Of a DNA stretch of 17,560 bases, positions 1-10,838 are shown in pieces. The notes beneath the pieces were generated by a model, which searched no databases, was not told where the DNA came from, and was given only the letters and a program-made list of their open reading frames with translations. Position numbers and translations under genes: made by a program. The first letter of the stretch is position 1, and the number at the start of each line of letters is the position of its first letter. Source of the DNA: Leucogyrophana mollusca (lineage: Eukaryota; Basidiomycota; Agaricomycetes; Boletales); assembly GCA_021014945.1 (NCBI GenBank), contig MU266744.1, positions 1 to 17,560 of the forward strand, read 5' to 3'.

Positions 1-142
1 GGGGAATATTACTAAAAAGTAGCCCGGGTCTCTCTTGTATGTTCGCTGGCTCGTTTTCCTGCTGAATACAGCCCTGCGCGCCGTTCTGGTATACCTCTAT
101 CGCACCACCCACTCCTGTCACGCTTTGGCAGTGGAGTCACAT

Positions 143-246
143 ATGTCACACTGTTATGTGTGACATGTCTGTCCGAGATAGCATATTTGACCCCCAAAAG
201 ATAGCATATTTGAGACCGGATTTTGGGGGTTGGTCCGGACAGACAT
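143..246. repeat. Small nested inverted/direct-repeat element (MITE-like or transposon-end remnant)
   Basis: Three kinds of repeat are packed into about 100 bases. A perfect 9-base hairpin arm pair lies at 143-151 and 158-166 with a 6-base loop. An 11-base inverted repeat lies at 165-175 and 236-246. Inside that, a 15-base direct repeat occurs at 176-190 and 199-213, and a 9-base inverted pair (five C then four A against four T then five G) lies at 191-199 and 221-229. No transposase is visible. The arrangement fits a miniature inverted-repeat element or the ends of a decayed DNA transposon. No clear target-site duplication was found, so the class is unassigned. Positions 1-142 carry nothing recognisable. 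Confidence 0.5.
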
Positions 247-250
247 ATGA

Positions 251-616
251 GGGAGCTTCAGGGGGCCTACTGTAACCCGGTACTCTGAAGTAGCGCTCAG
301 CCACAATTGGACACGCGTGGCCAACCGCACCAACTTGAACTCCGAGCGCCTAGCGCTGAGCATTGCGGTAAACAATACCAGCCCTCCGAGTCTGAGGCCA
401 TGCCATATTCATTATACATACCAGCATTACCAGGAGCTAGCTGCAGTAACAGACAAATGCATCGAGCTTGTTGGCCCACTCATGTGCACAAGGCGTTAAG
501 CACAAGGACTTCCAGGCTCTCGTGGTTCCATATATAAACGCTACCGTGCATCAGAGTTGGCAGAGTTAATTGAGACTGGTGAGTTCTCAATCGAACGTTA
601 TCCCATCATGATGTGA
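251..616 (+). pseudogene. Possible 3' fragment of an unidentified protein-coding gene
   Basis: One frame is open from 251 to a TAA at about 497 and, in the same frame, continues to a TGA at 614-616. The translation looks protein-like. An early stretch reads SHNWTRVANRTNLNSERLAL, and the end is a charged segment containing YKRYRASELAELIETGEF. The frame is closed upstream by a TGA at 248-250, immediately next to the repeat element, and no start codon or 5' part is visible. The internal TAA could come from CAA by a C-to-T change, as repeat-induced point mutation would produce, but that is inference. I do not recognise the family. A second frame at about 500-570 also looks protein-like, so the reading is uncertain. 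It may be a gene tail truncated by the element, or chance. Confidence 0.3.
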
Positions 617-835
617 AGGTCCAGATGAGTCGACGACCACATTTAACTGATTCCCGTTCTCTGATCCTCGGCGCCTCGCGTCTGCCTGTTTGGGAGCCAA
701 TATGCGAAGTTCTTTGGTGCCCGAAACCAGTCCTGTACCTCCAATGCTTCATTGGTATCTGTGTAGTTGTTCTTCACTTCGGGCAACAACGTCCTGTCCA
801 TAATTTCTACCGGCGAGGTGCGCTGACCTGGCGCT
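617..835 (+). promoter_or_regulatory. Upstream region of the ABC transporter gene
   Basis: This is the 219-base stretch before the chosen ATG at 836. It holds CCAAT-type pentamers (for example near 697), and a TATATAAA string lies further upstream at about 531-538, roughly 300 bases before the start codon. An in-frame TGA at 824-826 precedes the ATG, so the N-terminus cannot extend further without an extra 5' exon. No operator or other defined site was recognised. Confidence 0.3.
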
Positions 836-3800
836 ATGTCAGAGACAATCCAGTCCATCTCCATCTTCCAACTTTTTCGGTGAGAAGTCCGCCAGCTGAC
901 TCAAGCTTGCCCTTACAATTTGCAGCTTCGCAACCCGCTATGAACTCATGCTGGACTGCATTGGTCTTTTGGCTGGAATCGGTGCTGGGAGTGCCACGGT
1001 AAGTCGTCGTTCTAGCTGCTCTCCGTGTACCTACTGACCTTGTTCTAGCCGCTTATGACACTCTTTTTTGGCAATGTCATTGGGAGCTTCGTTCAGATCG
1101 GTCAAGTGAAGTCGGACAACGGAGACAATCAACCCAGTCTGGCATCAATCGCCCAGCAGTTTCGCTCGCAAGCCGCAAGCGACGCATTGCATCTCGTTTA
1201 TCTTGGTCTGTTCCTATTCAACCTATTGTTGCACATAGCCCGCTGATGGCAGCCATTCTCAGGGGTAGCCATGTATATTGCAATCTACATTTGCCTGTCG
1301 ATCTGGACTTACACAGGTGGATCTATCGCGAAGCGCATCCGCGAGAAATACTTCCAAGCTGTTCTCCACCAAGAGGTTTCGTTCCTAGATACCATTTCCG
1401 CCGGCGAGGTGGCAACACGGATTGAACTAGATGCGCACCTCTTCCAGCAGGGTGTCTGCGAGAAGTTTGCACTTGTCGCATCTAATGCCAGCTCTTTTGT
1501 GGCCGGAATCGTAATCGCCTATGTGCGCTCGTGGCGGCTTGCTTTGGTATTGACTTCCATCATCCCTGCTATTGTTCTCGTCGGCGCACTTATGACCATA
1601 ATCAGTTCGCGTTATCTCAGGTAAGACAGTGGAGTAGGTTTAGGATGTTTCCGCTCACGCCACTCCCAGAGGTTCACTGAACTGCCTGTCTCAAGGTGGT
1701 GGAGTCGCCCAGGAATCACTGTCCACCATCCGTACTGTTCATGCGTTTGGAGCTGAGGCAAAACTCTCAGCACTTTATGATAGCTTCATCGCCCTTTCCC
1801 GTGCATTTGATCTGAAAGCGTCTTTGGTTCAAAGTATCGGCATGTCGAGCTTCTCTTTTATCGTGTATTCTTCGTACGCCTTGAGTTTTTACTATGGCAC
1901 GACATTACTGTTACGAGAGCAAGGTGAGCATAGCTACCTTGGCCTGCCAGTGAATGCTGCTTAGCCTTTTCTCTACCAGCTGATGCTGGGACAATCGTAA
2001 CTGTTGGCCTTAGCATGCTCATAGGTTCGTTCTCGCTTGCTATGGTCGGCCCAAACCTTCAAGGTTTGTCCTGTTCAGCAGATTGGAAGTGGTTGAGTGC
2101 CTGACAGCAGTGTTGCAGCTGTTTTGCGCGCACGAGAAGCTGCCGCTCAACTTTATATGGTTATTGATCGTGTTCCAACCATAGACTCGATCAGTGGTAC
2201 CGGTCGACAACTCCCTGATGTTGATGGAGGGATCACGTTCAACGATATTGAATTCGCATATCCGTCTCGCCGAGATGTCCCCGTTCTTCGGTCCTTGAAC
2301 CTAGTCTTCCCACCAGGCAGAACATCAGCACTTGTCGGATTCTCTGGATCCGGAAAGTCAACAATTATTGGACTTATCGAACGATTTTATGACCCAGACC
2401 ACGGAAGTGTTTGTCTCGATGGTGTCGACGTTCGCGACCTAAATATCAAATGGCTGAGGTCTCAAATCGGTCTTGTCGAGCAGGACCCGGTGCTCTTCGC
2501 CTCAAGCATCCAGGCCAATGTCGAAGAAGGTCTATTGGGCACCCCTTACCAGGACGCTTCCTCTTCCACTCGGCGGGATCTCGTCAAACGGGCTTGCGTC
2601 ATAGCCAATGCCGACAGTTTCATCACATCTCTCCCACTCGGGTACGACACCCTGGTTGGACATCGAGGGGGTCGGCTGTCTGGGGGTCAGAAACAGCGGA
2701 TTGCCTTAGCCCGTGCAATTGTATCAGATCCCAAAATCTTGCTTCTGGACGAAGCAACTAGTGCCTTGGACGCGCAGTCGGAGGAAATTGTCCAATCGGC
2801 GTTGGCGAAGGCTTCCAAAGGTCGGTTCCTGAGTGTCATTCTCTTGATACAACAAGTGCTAAACATCCTTCAGGTCGTACAACCATCGTCATCGCCCACA
2901 GACTGTCCACTGTGAGGGATGCCGACATGATCTTCGTCATGGGGCGCGGAACCGTTCTTCAGCAAGGCACACATGACGACCTCCTCTGTGACCAGACCGG
3001 CCCTTACGCGGAGCTGGTCCGAGCCCAACGCTTTGCCTATAACCAGACTGGACATACAGAAGGAGACCGCGCAGAGTCCAGCGTAACCATATCTCTTCAA
3101 GAGGAAAAGGTACCGTGTGATGCCAAATCACAAGAGCACCTACCTCCGCCTAGCGGAGACAATGTCCATTGGACAACTCTTTTCCGTGATATTGGTGTCA
3201 TCATTTCTGACACCCGGACGACGTACGTTTGGGGAACTATTTTCGGCTGCTGTAAGTCCTTTAAAACCATGCGCAAGGGTCTGATTGGTAGCGTCTATCA
3301 CAGTAGGGGGATTGGTCTACCCTGCATTTGGAGTTGTTTACGGTCAGTCTCCAGAGACGGGATTCGTTGGATGGCTATCTTATCTTCCTTACAAAATCTA
3401 GCAAAAACGCTGCAAGCTTTTCAAGAGAGTGACCCCATTATCCTGAGGACAGCTGGTACGCACAGGCGTTGACAACCAGGTGCCACGCTGACCACTTTGT
3501 AGGTGATAGCAATGCGCTGTGGCTATTTTTGATTGGAGTAGGATCCGCTATCTCGCTGTCGCTTCACAACATTTTTTTCGGTCGAGCAGCGGCAATTCTA
3601 ACAGCCAGACTTCGAGTGCGTGTTTTTCAAGCCTTGTTGCGAGAGAACGGTGAGTAAAACTTTAATGGACTCTTGCGCAACTAATAATCTTGATAGTTAC
3701 GTTCTTTGATGACGACGCCAACAATCCTGGCATCCTTACTGCGAATTTAGTCGGGCATACCGAGAAGATCAATGGCGTTGCGGCCATGACACTTGGCGCC

Positions 3801-5613
3801 ATCCTGCAATGCACGTCGTGTTGCATTGGTGGGGCTATTGTAGCGTTAATCTTTGGGTGGAAATTGGCACTTGTGGGAATCGGTCTGCCCTTGTCAATGA
3901 TTCGTAAACCTAGCGCTCAACCCTTACTCAGCTTGCATGCCGGCTATCGTAGCCCTGGGCCTGATAAGGTTCCAACTTGTAGCTGCGAAAGAGAAGGCGG
4001 CCAAAGCAGCGCACGAAGCATCTGCCCAGATTGCCTGTGAAGCGGCGGTTTCCATCAGAGCTATCGTTTCGCTGACCCGCGAAGATCACACCTTCTCACT
4101 ATATTCGAATGCTCTGCAGGCTCCTTTCAAGCAATCTGTCAAAGCGGACGTCGTCATCAACGCTGCATTCGCCATGTCGCTTTCCATCATCGTCTTTGCT
4201 CTGGCACTCGTGTTCTGGTACGGATCAATTCTGGTAACCTCTGGTGAATATACTACATTCCAGTTCTACGTGTGTTTTATGGTACGTACCATCCCGCATG
4301 GGCTCTAAGCAGTACTGAGCTGAGCACAGTGTACTATATTCGGCTCGTGGAATGCTTCCAACGTGTTCATGTCGGTACCCGACGTCTCTTCAGCCATTGA
4401 TTCCGCCCGTGCTATCGTTCCTCTCCTACGTTCCGAGGATCTGCCAACACACCAAAGGAGTACTCACATCACTCCCACCGAGAAGGTGCAAGGAGGTATT
4501 CGCTTTGAGGATGTTTGGTTCTCCTACCCAATGCGACCTGAAGTCCCAGTCCTTCGAGGATTTAGTATGACAGTACAACCAGGGACTTTTGCTGCATTCG
4601 TTGGTGCAAGTGGCTCAGGAAAGAGCACTGTGTGCGTGTCCCTTCCATCTGGAAAATAAACTTTGACAGACCTCTCTTCAGGATACAGCTTATAGAACGC
4701 TTCTATGAGCCGACCTCGGGTGCGATCTATGTGAGTGAATCATTGAAATTATGTGATATCTCTCAAGCCCCCCCTCCAGTTCGACGGAGAAGTCATATCA
4801 GGCCTGAAGGTCGATTCCTACCGTCGACACGTGGGCCTCGTGTCACAAGATTCGGTTTGTCAAAGCTATCTCGTATTGCTCGGTCGTCTGACTTTCGCCA
4901 TTCTCAAAGAAACTGTACAGCGGCACCATAAGATACAACATATTACTAGGTTCTGCAACGGACGTCTCCGACGCGGAGGTCTACAAAGCCTGCAATTTGG
5001 CTGATATCCTTGAATTCATAGAGTCGTTACCCAGGTGGGTTCCCTTCTGAACAGAGTTACCGATGAAGCTCACCGAATCAACACGGTTTTAGAGGTTTCG
5101 AGACTCAGATAGGGGAAGGAGGCTCGCAATTATCCGGTGGACAAAAACGTTTGTTATTGGCAGTTCGCCGAAAGTGCTGTCACTGACCTGTTTCGTTTTA
5201 GAGCGTATCGCCATTGCCCGCGCTTTAGTACGCAACCCAAAGCTCTTGCTACTCGATGAGGTGAGCCTATGCCTCCTATATCCCTGGGTTCCAAAGTTTT
5301 GATAGATCTGTGAAAGGCAACGTCGGCACTGGATGCCACATCTGAAATCGTGGTGCAGAAGGCGTTAAATAATGCCTCAAAAGGAAGGACCACCATCGCT
5401 ATTGCTCATCGCCTGACCTCCATTCAGCACGCCGATTGCATGTGAGTTGACAGCATAAAACCGGCTTAATCGTGATCGCCGGCTGACCGGCGATTTGTCT
5501 GCAGATATTTTGTTCGAGATGGTCGTGTAAGCGAAATGGGGACCCACCATCAGTTGATAGCTAGAGGAGGCGATTATTGTCAGTTGGCAAAGTTGCAGGA
5601 ACTGGAGCAGTAA
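836..5613 (+). CDS. Full-size ABCB/MDR-type (P-glycoprotein-like) ABC exporter, 21 exons
   Basis: This is a membrane ATPase of the (TMD-NBD)x2 type, expected to export lipophilic compounds or drugs at the plasma membrane; its substrate is unknown. Exons: 836-879, 926-998, 1049-1205, 1263-1620, 1670-1923, 1980-2063, 2119-2820, 2874-3251, 3304-3342, 3402-3455, 3503-3649, 3697-3882, 3932-4281, 4330-4631, 4682-4730, 4780-4854, 4910-5034, 5093-5148, 5202-5260, 5317-5441, 5505-5613. They join in frame to 1241 residues. TMD1 covers about residues 20-310. NBD1 has Walker [10 protein letters not shown] (397-405), signature LSGGQ (510-514) and Walker B ILLLDE (D534). TMD2 covers about 680-980. NBD2 has GASGSGKST (1034-1042), LSGGQ (1139-1143) and LLLLDE (D1163). 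Q-loops and both H-loops (AHRL) are present, so both ATP sites look competent. Twenty introns is many for this family. The in-frame TGA at 1244 lies inside the intron 1206-1262, whose removal restores YLG-VAMY. The N-terminus, with no coding upstream of MSETIQ, is the least certain part. No neighbour identifies a substrate. Confidence 0.9.
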
Positions 5614-5968
5614 CGGTTAACTGTGATTGAGAATCGTGAACCGGAGGGTGCTCTTTATGCGTAGTATCAGGACAATGTCCTGCACATTTGGTTGAATATA
5701 ACCGCCAGCGGGTGTGCGGTAGTCAAGTGACAGAACGACTGAGACACGGCACTCTGGCAGACGGAAGATCGCGCAAGGGAGTGCGCAGAAAACTGTTGGA
5801 ATAGCAGCAGGTTTTCAGTGGCTGTCTTCATACTAGTATGCCATGTCATAGTCGGTATCTCATTTATGACGCGACGATGGCCACAGGAATAGACGGGAGT
5901 GAAAGAGCACCATACGGTCGCTGTGACTGATTCGACACCCCGAGTGCATAACATGAAGTTCTCTATTT
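5614..5968. other. Convergent intergenic region
   Basis: These 355 bases lie between the stop codons of the ABC transporter (+) and the glycosyltransferase (-), so they should contain both 3' UTRs and polyadenylation sites. A 95-codon open frame on the minus strand (5667-5954) has no recognisable content. I see no gene or repeat. Confidence 0.6.
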
Positions 5969-8579
5969 CTATGATGGAACGTCGTCAAGACACATCAAGT
6001 CCAGAACATCGTATGGCAAAGAAGTAGCTCTACAACAGTGGGTCAGCTCTGCTCGTCGTTCATTCCCTTGTTGCATCAAAACATCGACCGAGGACATTGA
6101 GCCCGTTAGATTGAGTACGGGGAGTGCGTTCCACCCCGGTAGTGTCCCGTCCGGGAGGTGTAGCAGATCAGGAATCGGTGCAGTGGATGCGGATTCGCTG
6201 GCTAGCGGCATAAGAGGCAGGAGGAAGAGTTCTCGTTTCCGAAGATATACATCTTCTGGCTGATCCTTCACGTGTGATCCGACTTCCAGGTGGTTGGTGG
6301 AAAGCGAAATGAAATTATCGTAGTTTGGGTACAGCATGACATAGCCGCGGAGATACGCCAGCTCGATGAAATACTTCTTCCAAGATTTGGTCCATTTATT
6401 CGAACGTACATTTGGGACGATGTCTTCATGGATATTCATAGTGTACTCTGATAGGCGGACGGCAAGGTAGTCATGGAACTCGCGCCAGTGTTGCGGGAAA
6501 TAGATGGCGCCCCAGCTGCATGGGATTTGCGATAAGTATGGTGTGGACGGCTCAGGGAGACCATGGGCAGCAAAGAGTGTTCTGGGGTTGAAGGGACGTC
6601 TACCCTCCGGGTTGAGCTCGACGTTCTTCTGCTGATAGAGACTGACGCCGAATAACTGTGTGGAGATATTGCTCTGGTCGCCGTATCTGTCGGAAGCATG
6701 AGGTCATAGAAAAACATGCAGGACGGCTCGGTGTTCACCTATATCGCAGCACGGTCATTTTGGCCCAGGCATGGAAAAGGGGCGAGACCTCGATATCGTC
6801 CTCAAGAAGCAAGCCATATGAATCATTTGAATGTGGGTACCAAGATTCGACAACGGCCGGCAGGAGGCCACCATGGATGACCCGGTGATGAACGAACACG
6901 CCGCCGTGCTCCCAGTTGAAGTCTTGCACTAATCGGAGAGTCCCTATGTCTGCAGTTTGCTCCAGATTTATTCGAAGTCCAACGTTGTCGCCGAAGTATC
7001 GCGCGTTTCGGAGGGAAGATAGGAGACGCTCAAGAGACCGTGGCCTGTTGTTCGTTATCACGGTTATCGTTATTTCAGGGACATTCCAGTCTATGCACAA
7101 GTGTTAGCATTAATGAGCCATGCGAAGTTCAAACACACATTGCCACTCCTCAAAAGTAAGGGAAGCCATCCAAGCGGAATGTTGCAGATCGCCACGTGGA
7201 AGCCTTACTAGAGTAGTATCAAGATAAGGAGGTTTCTGCAGTTCCAGAGCAAGTGTTACGGAGAAAAAGTCCTGTTGGTTCAGTGCCACAATGACCTGGG
7301 GGACATTATCCAGGGAATCGAGCCAGTCCGCGAAGCCATGGATGACATCGGTGAGCGTCGAAAAGTTGATCATGCAGCCTGCAGCGGATATGGAGCCCCT
7401 TGTATTACCCTCTGGACTATCGTCGTTCGAGTATGTACTGGTCGCATTGTAGAGAAGCACTTTTACAGAGTGCCCAGCTTCTTGGAGTTTGCAAATGACG
7501 GGGGAGATATTCCACAAGTCGTCTTGTGAAGGAAACGCAAAACCAAATGTGCCAGTAGTATGGGACGCAGGAAGTTTGGCATGAACTGTCGGCAGTTCGC
7601 CAGAAAGGGCGGGGGATTCGAGACGCTGATCGTGTTCCGAAGAAACCATTCCCAGGGTGTCAGCCTTCGTGTCTTGACCAGTTCTCGAGGTGATATCCGT
7701 AGAGGTGGAGATATGGACGACACCACCAATCATATCAAAACGCGATTGAGCGACGTACTCGCCTAGAGAGGGCCACACATCGAGATCGTTGGACCCCTCG
7801 ACAAATCCTGTGACAAGGCTGGTCGAGATTACAAAAGGCGGAACGAGGTACGCGGCAGGCTGTGGCACGTTGGTGGGTATTATTCGTGTAATGTTGTGTG
7901 GTAACACCATGAAACCTGTAGGACCAGTGGGAAGCCCGATAGATGGTGGATTCAGAAGAAGCTGTCGCGTATGTTCATCGAAGTCCCGTAAGCCGTACTC
8001 GTCCAAGATTAACAATTGATCTGCCTTGGCTTGAGAGGCGGCAAGGAGAACCGCAAAACTTGGGCGTATGGAGTCCATACGAGGATGCAAAAACAGGTCT
8101 GGATGCTCGCCTAGCGTCGCGTCAAAAGATAGCTTGCGCAGCCTCTTCCGCGTGTCTGAAAGCATGCTTTCCGGACAAACCAAAAGAACCGCGCGCAGGT
8201 GGGTGTGATTGATGAAAAGGGAAGAGAGAGTGATCTCCAACGTCGACAATGACTGCATCGTGACGGGGAGCACTGCGGCCAGGGCAGAGTAGTTGATAGG
8301 CGGTACTTCGCGAAGCATTACCAGGAACTCTTCCGGTACAACCAAGTCACTCAGCTGGTTCTCATGAAGCAAATCCAGTGAAATGGGAGGACCCGTCCCG
8401 GAGACAGAAGCCTGCTTTCCCCCCAGTTGGTTAGAGACCTCTCTGTTGTCTGGCACCCAAAATACCATGCCGAGGGCCAGGAGCCCAGCGAGTATTACAT
8501 TTCTCGGGCGCAGGCACCTTCGAGCAACTGGCTGTCGACGTGCACCCCCTTTCGAAGGAAGCATCTTGACGAAAACCAT
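5969..8579 (-). CDS. Type II membrane glycosyltransferase with C-terminal GT-A domain (plant At5g12260-like)
   Basis: Exons on the minus strand are 8579-7139, 7090-6739 and 6686-5969, giving 836 residues. The 48-base first intron has a TGCTAAC branch site. A basic N-terminus followed by one hydrophobic segment (about 27-42) predicts a signal anchor with a lumenal catalytic part in the ER or Golgi. Sequons at N96, N124, N229, N357, N378 and N405 agree with a lumenal location. Residues from about 485 onward form a GT-A domain: ITVITNNRPRSLERLL opens the nucleotide-sugar fold, and LLLEDDIEVSP (EDD at 577-579) is the DXD-type metal site. QIPCSWGAIYFPQHWREF and LRGYVMLYPN further match, from memory, plant proteins annotated as glycosyl-group transferases. 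The first 480 residues are not part of that core. They contain a possible second, degenerate GT-A-like region (about 100-240, with LLILDEYG where DXD would lie) and a Rossmann-like part (about 343-480). Donor and acceptor sugars cannot be told. The first ATG in the open frame, just upstream of the anchor, was taken as the start. Confidence 0.82.
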
Positions 8580-8919
8580 GTTTTGAAGAAACCAAAATAT
8601 TTGTGTTCTGAGTCTGTCGCCGCGCGAGCACGTTGAACTGGAAAGGAATGACAATCATAAGTTATCAACTCCCTGCCATGAGTCTGTTTGCGTCTATTAT
8701 GATCGAATGCCTTTGCCAAACAAACAAACACGACACCAATGTTAACTCAAATGGTACATCAGGAATCCGGCTGGTTGCAGCGCGTCCGTGTCGGCCCACT
8801 CTCATAGATCTCATCCGTGCATGGCGCCAATCATAGATTGTCTTATCTTATTCGCTCGATGCCCTCCAGTTGGCCGCTACCCTCCCTCCTTAATTGACAG
8901 TATACTTACAGCGGCTCTC
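8580..8919. promoter_or_regulatory. Divergent intergenic region
   Basis: These 340 bases separate the 5' end of the glycosyltransferase gene (minus strand) from the first recognisable piece of the HD-domain pseudogene (plus strand), so they would have held both promoters. A minus-strand frame stays open upstream of the ATG at 8579 as far as about 8654 without an extra ATG in frame. A short run of repeated AAAC units lies near 8720-8730. No defined binding site was recognised. Confidence 0.4.
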
Positions 8920-10838
8920 CGTCCGTCGTAGTCGTAATTAGCTCTTTAGTTCGCATAGTCGATGATACACCCGTTTCATCCTCTTCTACTGGCATCGAAC
9001 TCCGGCTCATTAAAGGACGTTGATCCTCAAGAGAAGGCACTTTCGGTGCCCAGATATATCAAACAACTGGGCACCTCTTATGTGTGTGGCCTGGTGCCTC
9101 CCACAATTGGTCCGAACATTGTTTAGGTGAACATATAATCGCCCTCCTGGTTTTTGTGATCGCTAAACTACAATCGCTAGGGATGGCATACCATGCAAGG
9201 CACATGGCGTGGCACCTGAACGAGTCCCCACCCTCACCGAAGCACACGTCCAGCTCATAGAATTAGCTGGCCTGTCGCATGACCTCGAACATGGTCCACT
9301 CGATCATGTCTGGGTCAACCTCTTCATACCCAAAACCCGTAAGCTCTGTTCCGCCTCTATGCCTACTTTTTGATTGGGCCCAGCACGCCAACCCCTGATG
9401 TTGCTCCATTCTTAGGAAGGGCAAGAAGTGGAAGCGCGAGGATGCATTGAAGACGATCGTTTGACCGTATGATTAAGGGGTACGGACTCGGCATGATTAC
9501 ACCGGAAGATGCTACTATCGTCAAGATCCCTATTGCGAATGAAGCTGACCAATGCGAGTGGGTTGGTCATTACATTTCCTTCAATTGCCTCACTGCCCTC
9601 CTTTGAGATCCCTAGCCCACGCAAACAAGCGAAACGGAATTGACGTCGACAAGTCATTCGCTTGGTTAGTCGTTTTAGCTTTGATTGTATTTCTCAGAGA
9701 TGTCATTCCATGGGAGAGAGAAGGAATTGGTCGTCCACCAGGCGAGTGTGATATAGCTGTCCTTGGCAGATTCCGATCAACTTCACTCTGGCTCATCCAC
9801 TCGGCACGTATCATCGAAGACCAAATATGCTACGGCATCAAGGAGCCGGACGCCAACCAAGGATACGAGCTCTGCTACACACGGCTCAGTTTTCATAAGC
9901 GGATATATAGCCACAAGACTGGTGTGTTCCTCGCCTTCGTGTATTTGATTTAGTAGTTGACCGTCTTAACAGCCACCACATGCGAGTACATGATCATCGA
10001 TGCGTTGCCTGCAGCCGAGCCGATTATGAGTTTTGCAGGTCAAGTAGCCAACCCAGAAAATCATCAAATGGTAGGAACTCCAAGTTGCTCGTGACACCAT
10101 TGGGTGCATTCGATGCTGGGACCTCTATCACCTTGCAGACTTTAATGTGTACTCTTGGGATTGCATTAAACAATGTCGAGAGTACTTTACCCCAGGACGC
10201 ATCGTCCACACAGCTAAGATTTCTCGGTCTCCTGGCGTGGATCCTGACAATGCAGCAAGACTGACCACCGACCACGTTATTGTGCATTTGAGCACCATGC
10301 ACTACAGCATGCACGACAAAAATCATCTTGATTCCGTCAGATTTTACTCCAATCATATCTCAAATAGTGCGTACATGACAGATTGTTAACGCTATCATGC
10401 CTTAGGTTTGACGTGAACAGTCTTGAACAGTATGACGACGTGCGGATCCTGGAGATATATCGCTTCTAATGCTATCATCATTTGGTGAATAGCTCATACG
10501 AGTTTACACCAAAGAGCCCTTTGGCATCGTACAAGCGGCGTTTCGTGAAGTTCTTGGCACTACAGCACTCCCTGCGGTCTTTATCAGTGCTGGCCATGCC
10601 TCCGAAAAAAACTTAACTCCACCACCGACCGAAGCACCAACCACTGCACGTGCTCTTTCGCGTGTCACCAGCGCGGCCGTGGTCGAAGCATCTGGGACGA
10701 ATTCAGAACTCAGGCCTGGCTTGGGCCTGGTGGCCGTTTCATGGACTTGTTGCCTAGCTCACCTCCATCAAAAAAACTAGGAGAGACGGGGATGACTTTG
10801 ATCGGCCAGACGGAGGCCCCCACAAGAAAAGGGTTTAG
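8920..10838 (+). pseudogene. Decayed SAMHD1-like HD-domain dNTP triphosphohydrolase
   Basis: Collinear pieces of an HD-domain dNTPase appear in shifting frames. They are LVRIVDDTP (8946-8972), RYIKQLGTSY (9052-9081), VWPGASHN..EHCLG (9084-9126), MAYHARHMAWHLNES (9183-9227), IELAGLSHDLEHGP with the HD pair at 9278-9283, NKRNGIDVDK (about 9624-9653), LIHSARIIEDQICYGI and ELCYTRLSFHKRIYSHKT (about 9793-9921), EYMIIDALPAAEP (about 9985-10023), CREYFTPGRIV..HVIVHLSTMHY (about 10160-10320), VYTKEPFGIVQAAFREVL (about 10502-10555), and a basic tail ending at a TAG (10836-10838). Intact relatives hydrolyse dNTPs to nucleosides and triphosphate. Lesions include frameshifts at about 9081-9084 and 9221-9232, a TGA at 9462-9464, and further shifts around 9550-9720, 10070-10100 and 10390-10500. 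Some plausible introns survive (9127-9180; GTAAGC..TTAG near 9340-9417). In the core motif the usual HNRFEHSLG is changed, and the Gly after HDL is Glu. No single splicing pattern restores one frame, so I call it dead. Confidence 0.8.

Noticed and set aside
643..864. 73-codon minus-strand open frame
   Set aside because: It overlaps the start of the ABC transporter on the other strand and matches no family I know; treated as chance.
1244..1246. In-frame TGA suggesting the ABC transporter is a pseudogene
   Set aside because: It lies inside a 57-base interval (1206-1262) with a donor, a GCTGAT branch-like site and a CAG acceptor. Removing it restores the conserved helix (YLG-VAMY...WTYTG) in frame.
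5667..5954. 95-codon minus-strand open frame between convergent genes
   Set aside because: No recognisable motif, and its position fits the shared 3' UTR region.
7463..8212. Several open frames on either strand inside the glycosyltransferase locus
   Set aside because: They are shadows of the 1441-base first exon, which has clear domain content on the minus strand.
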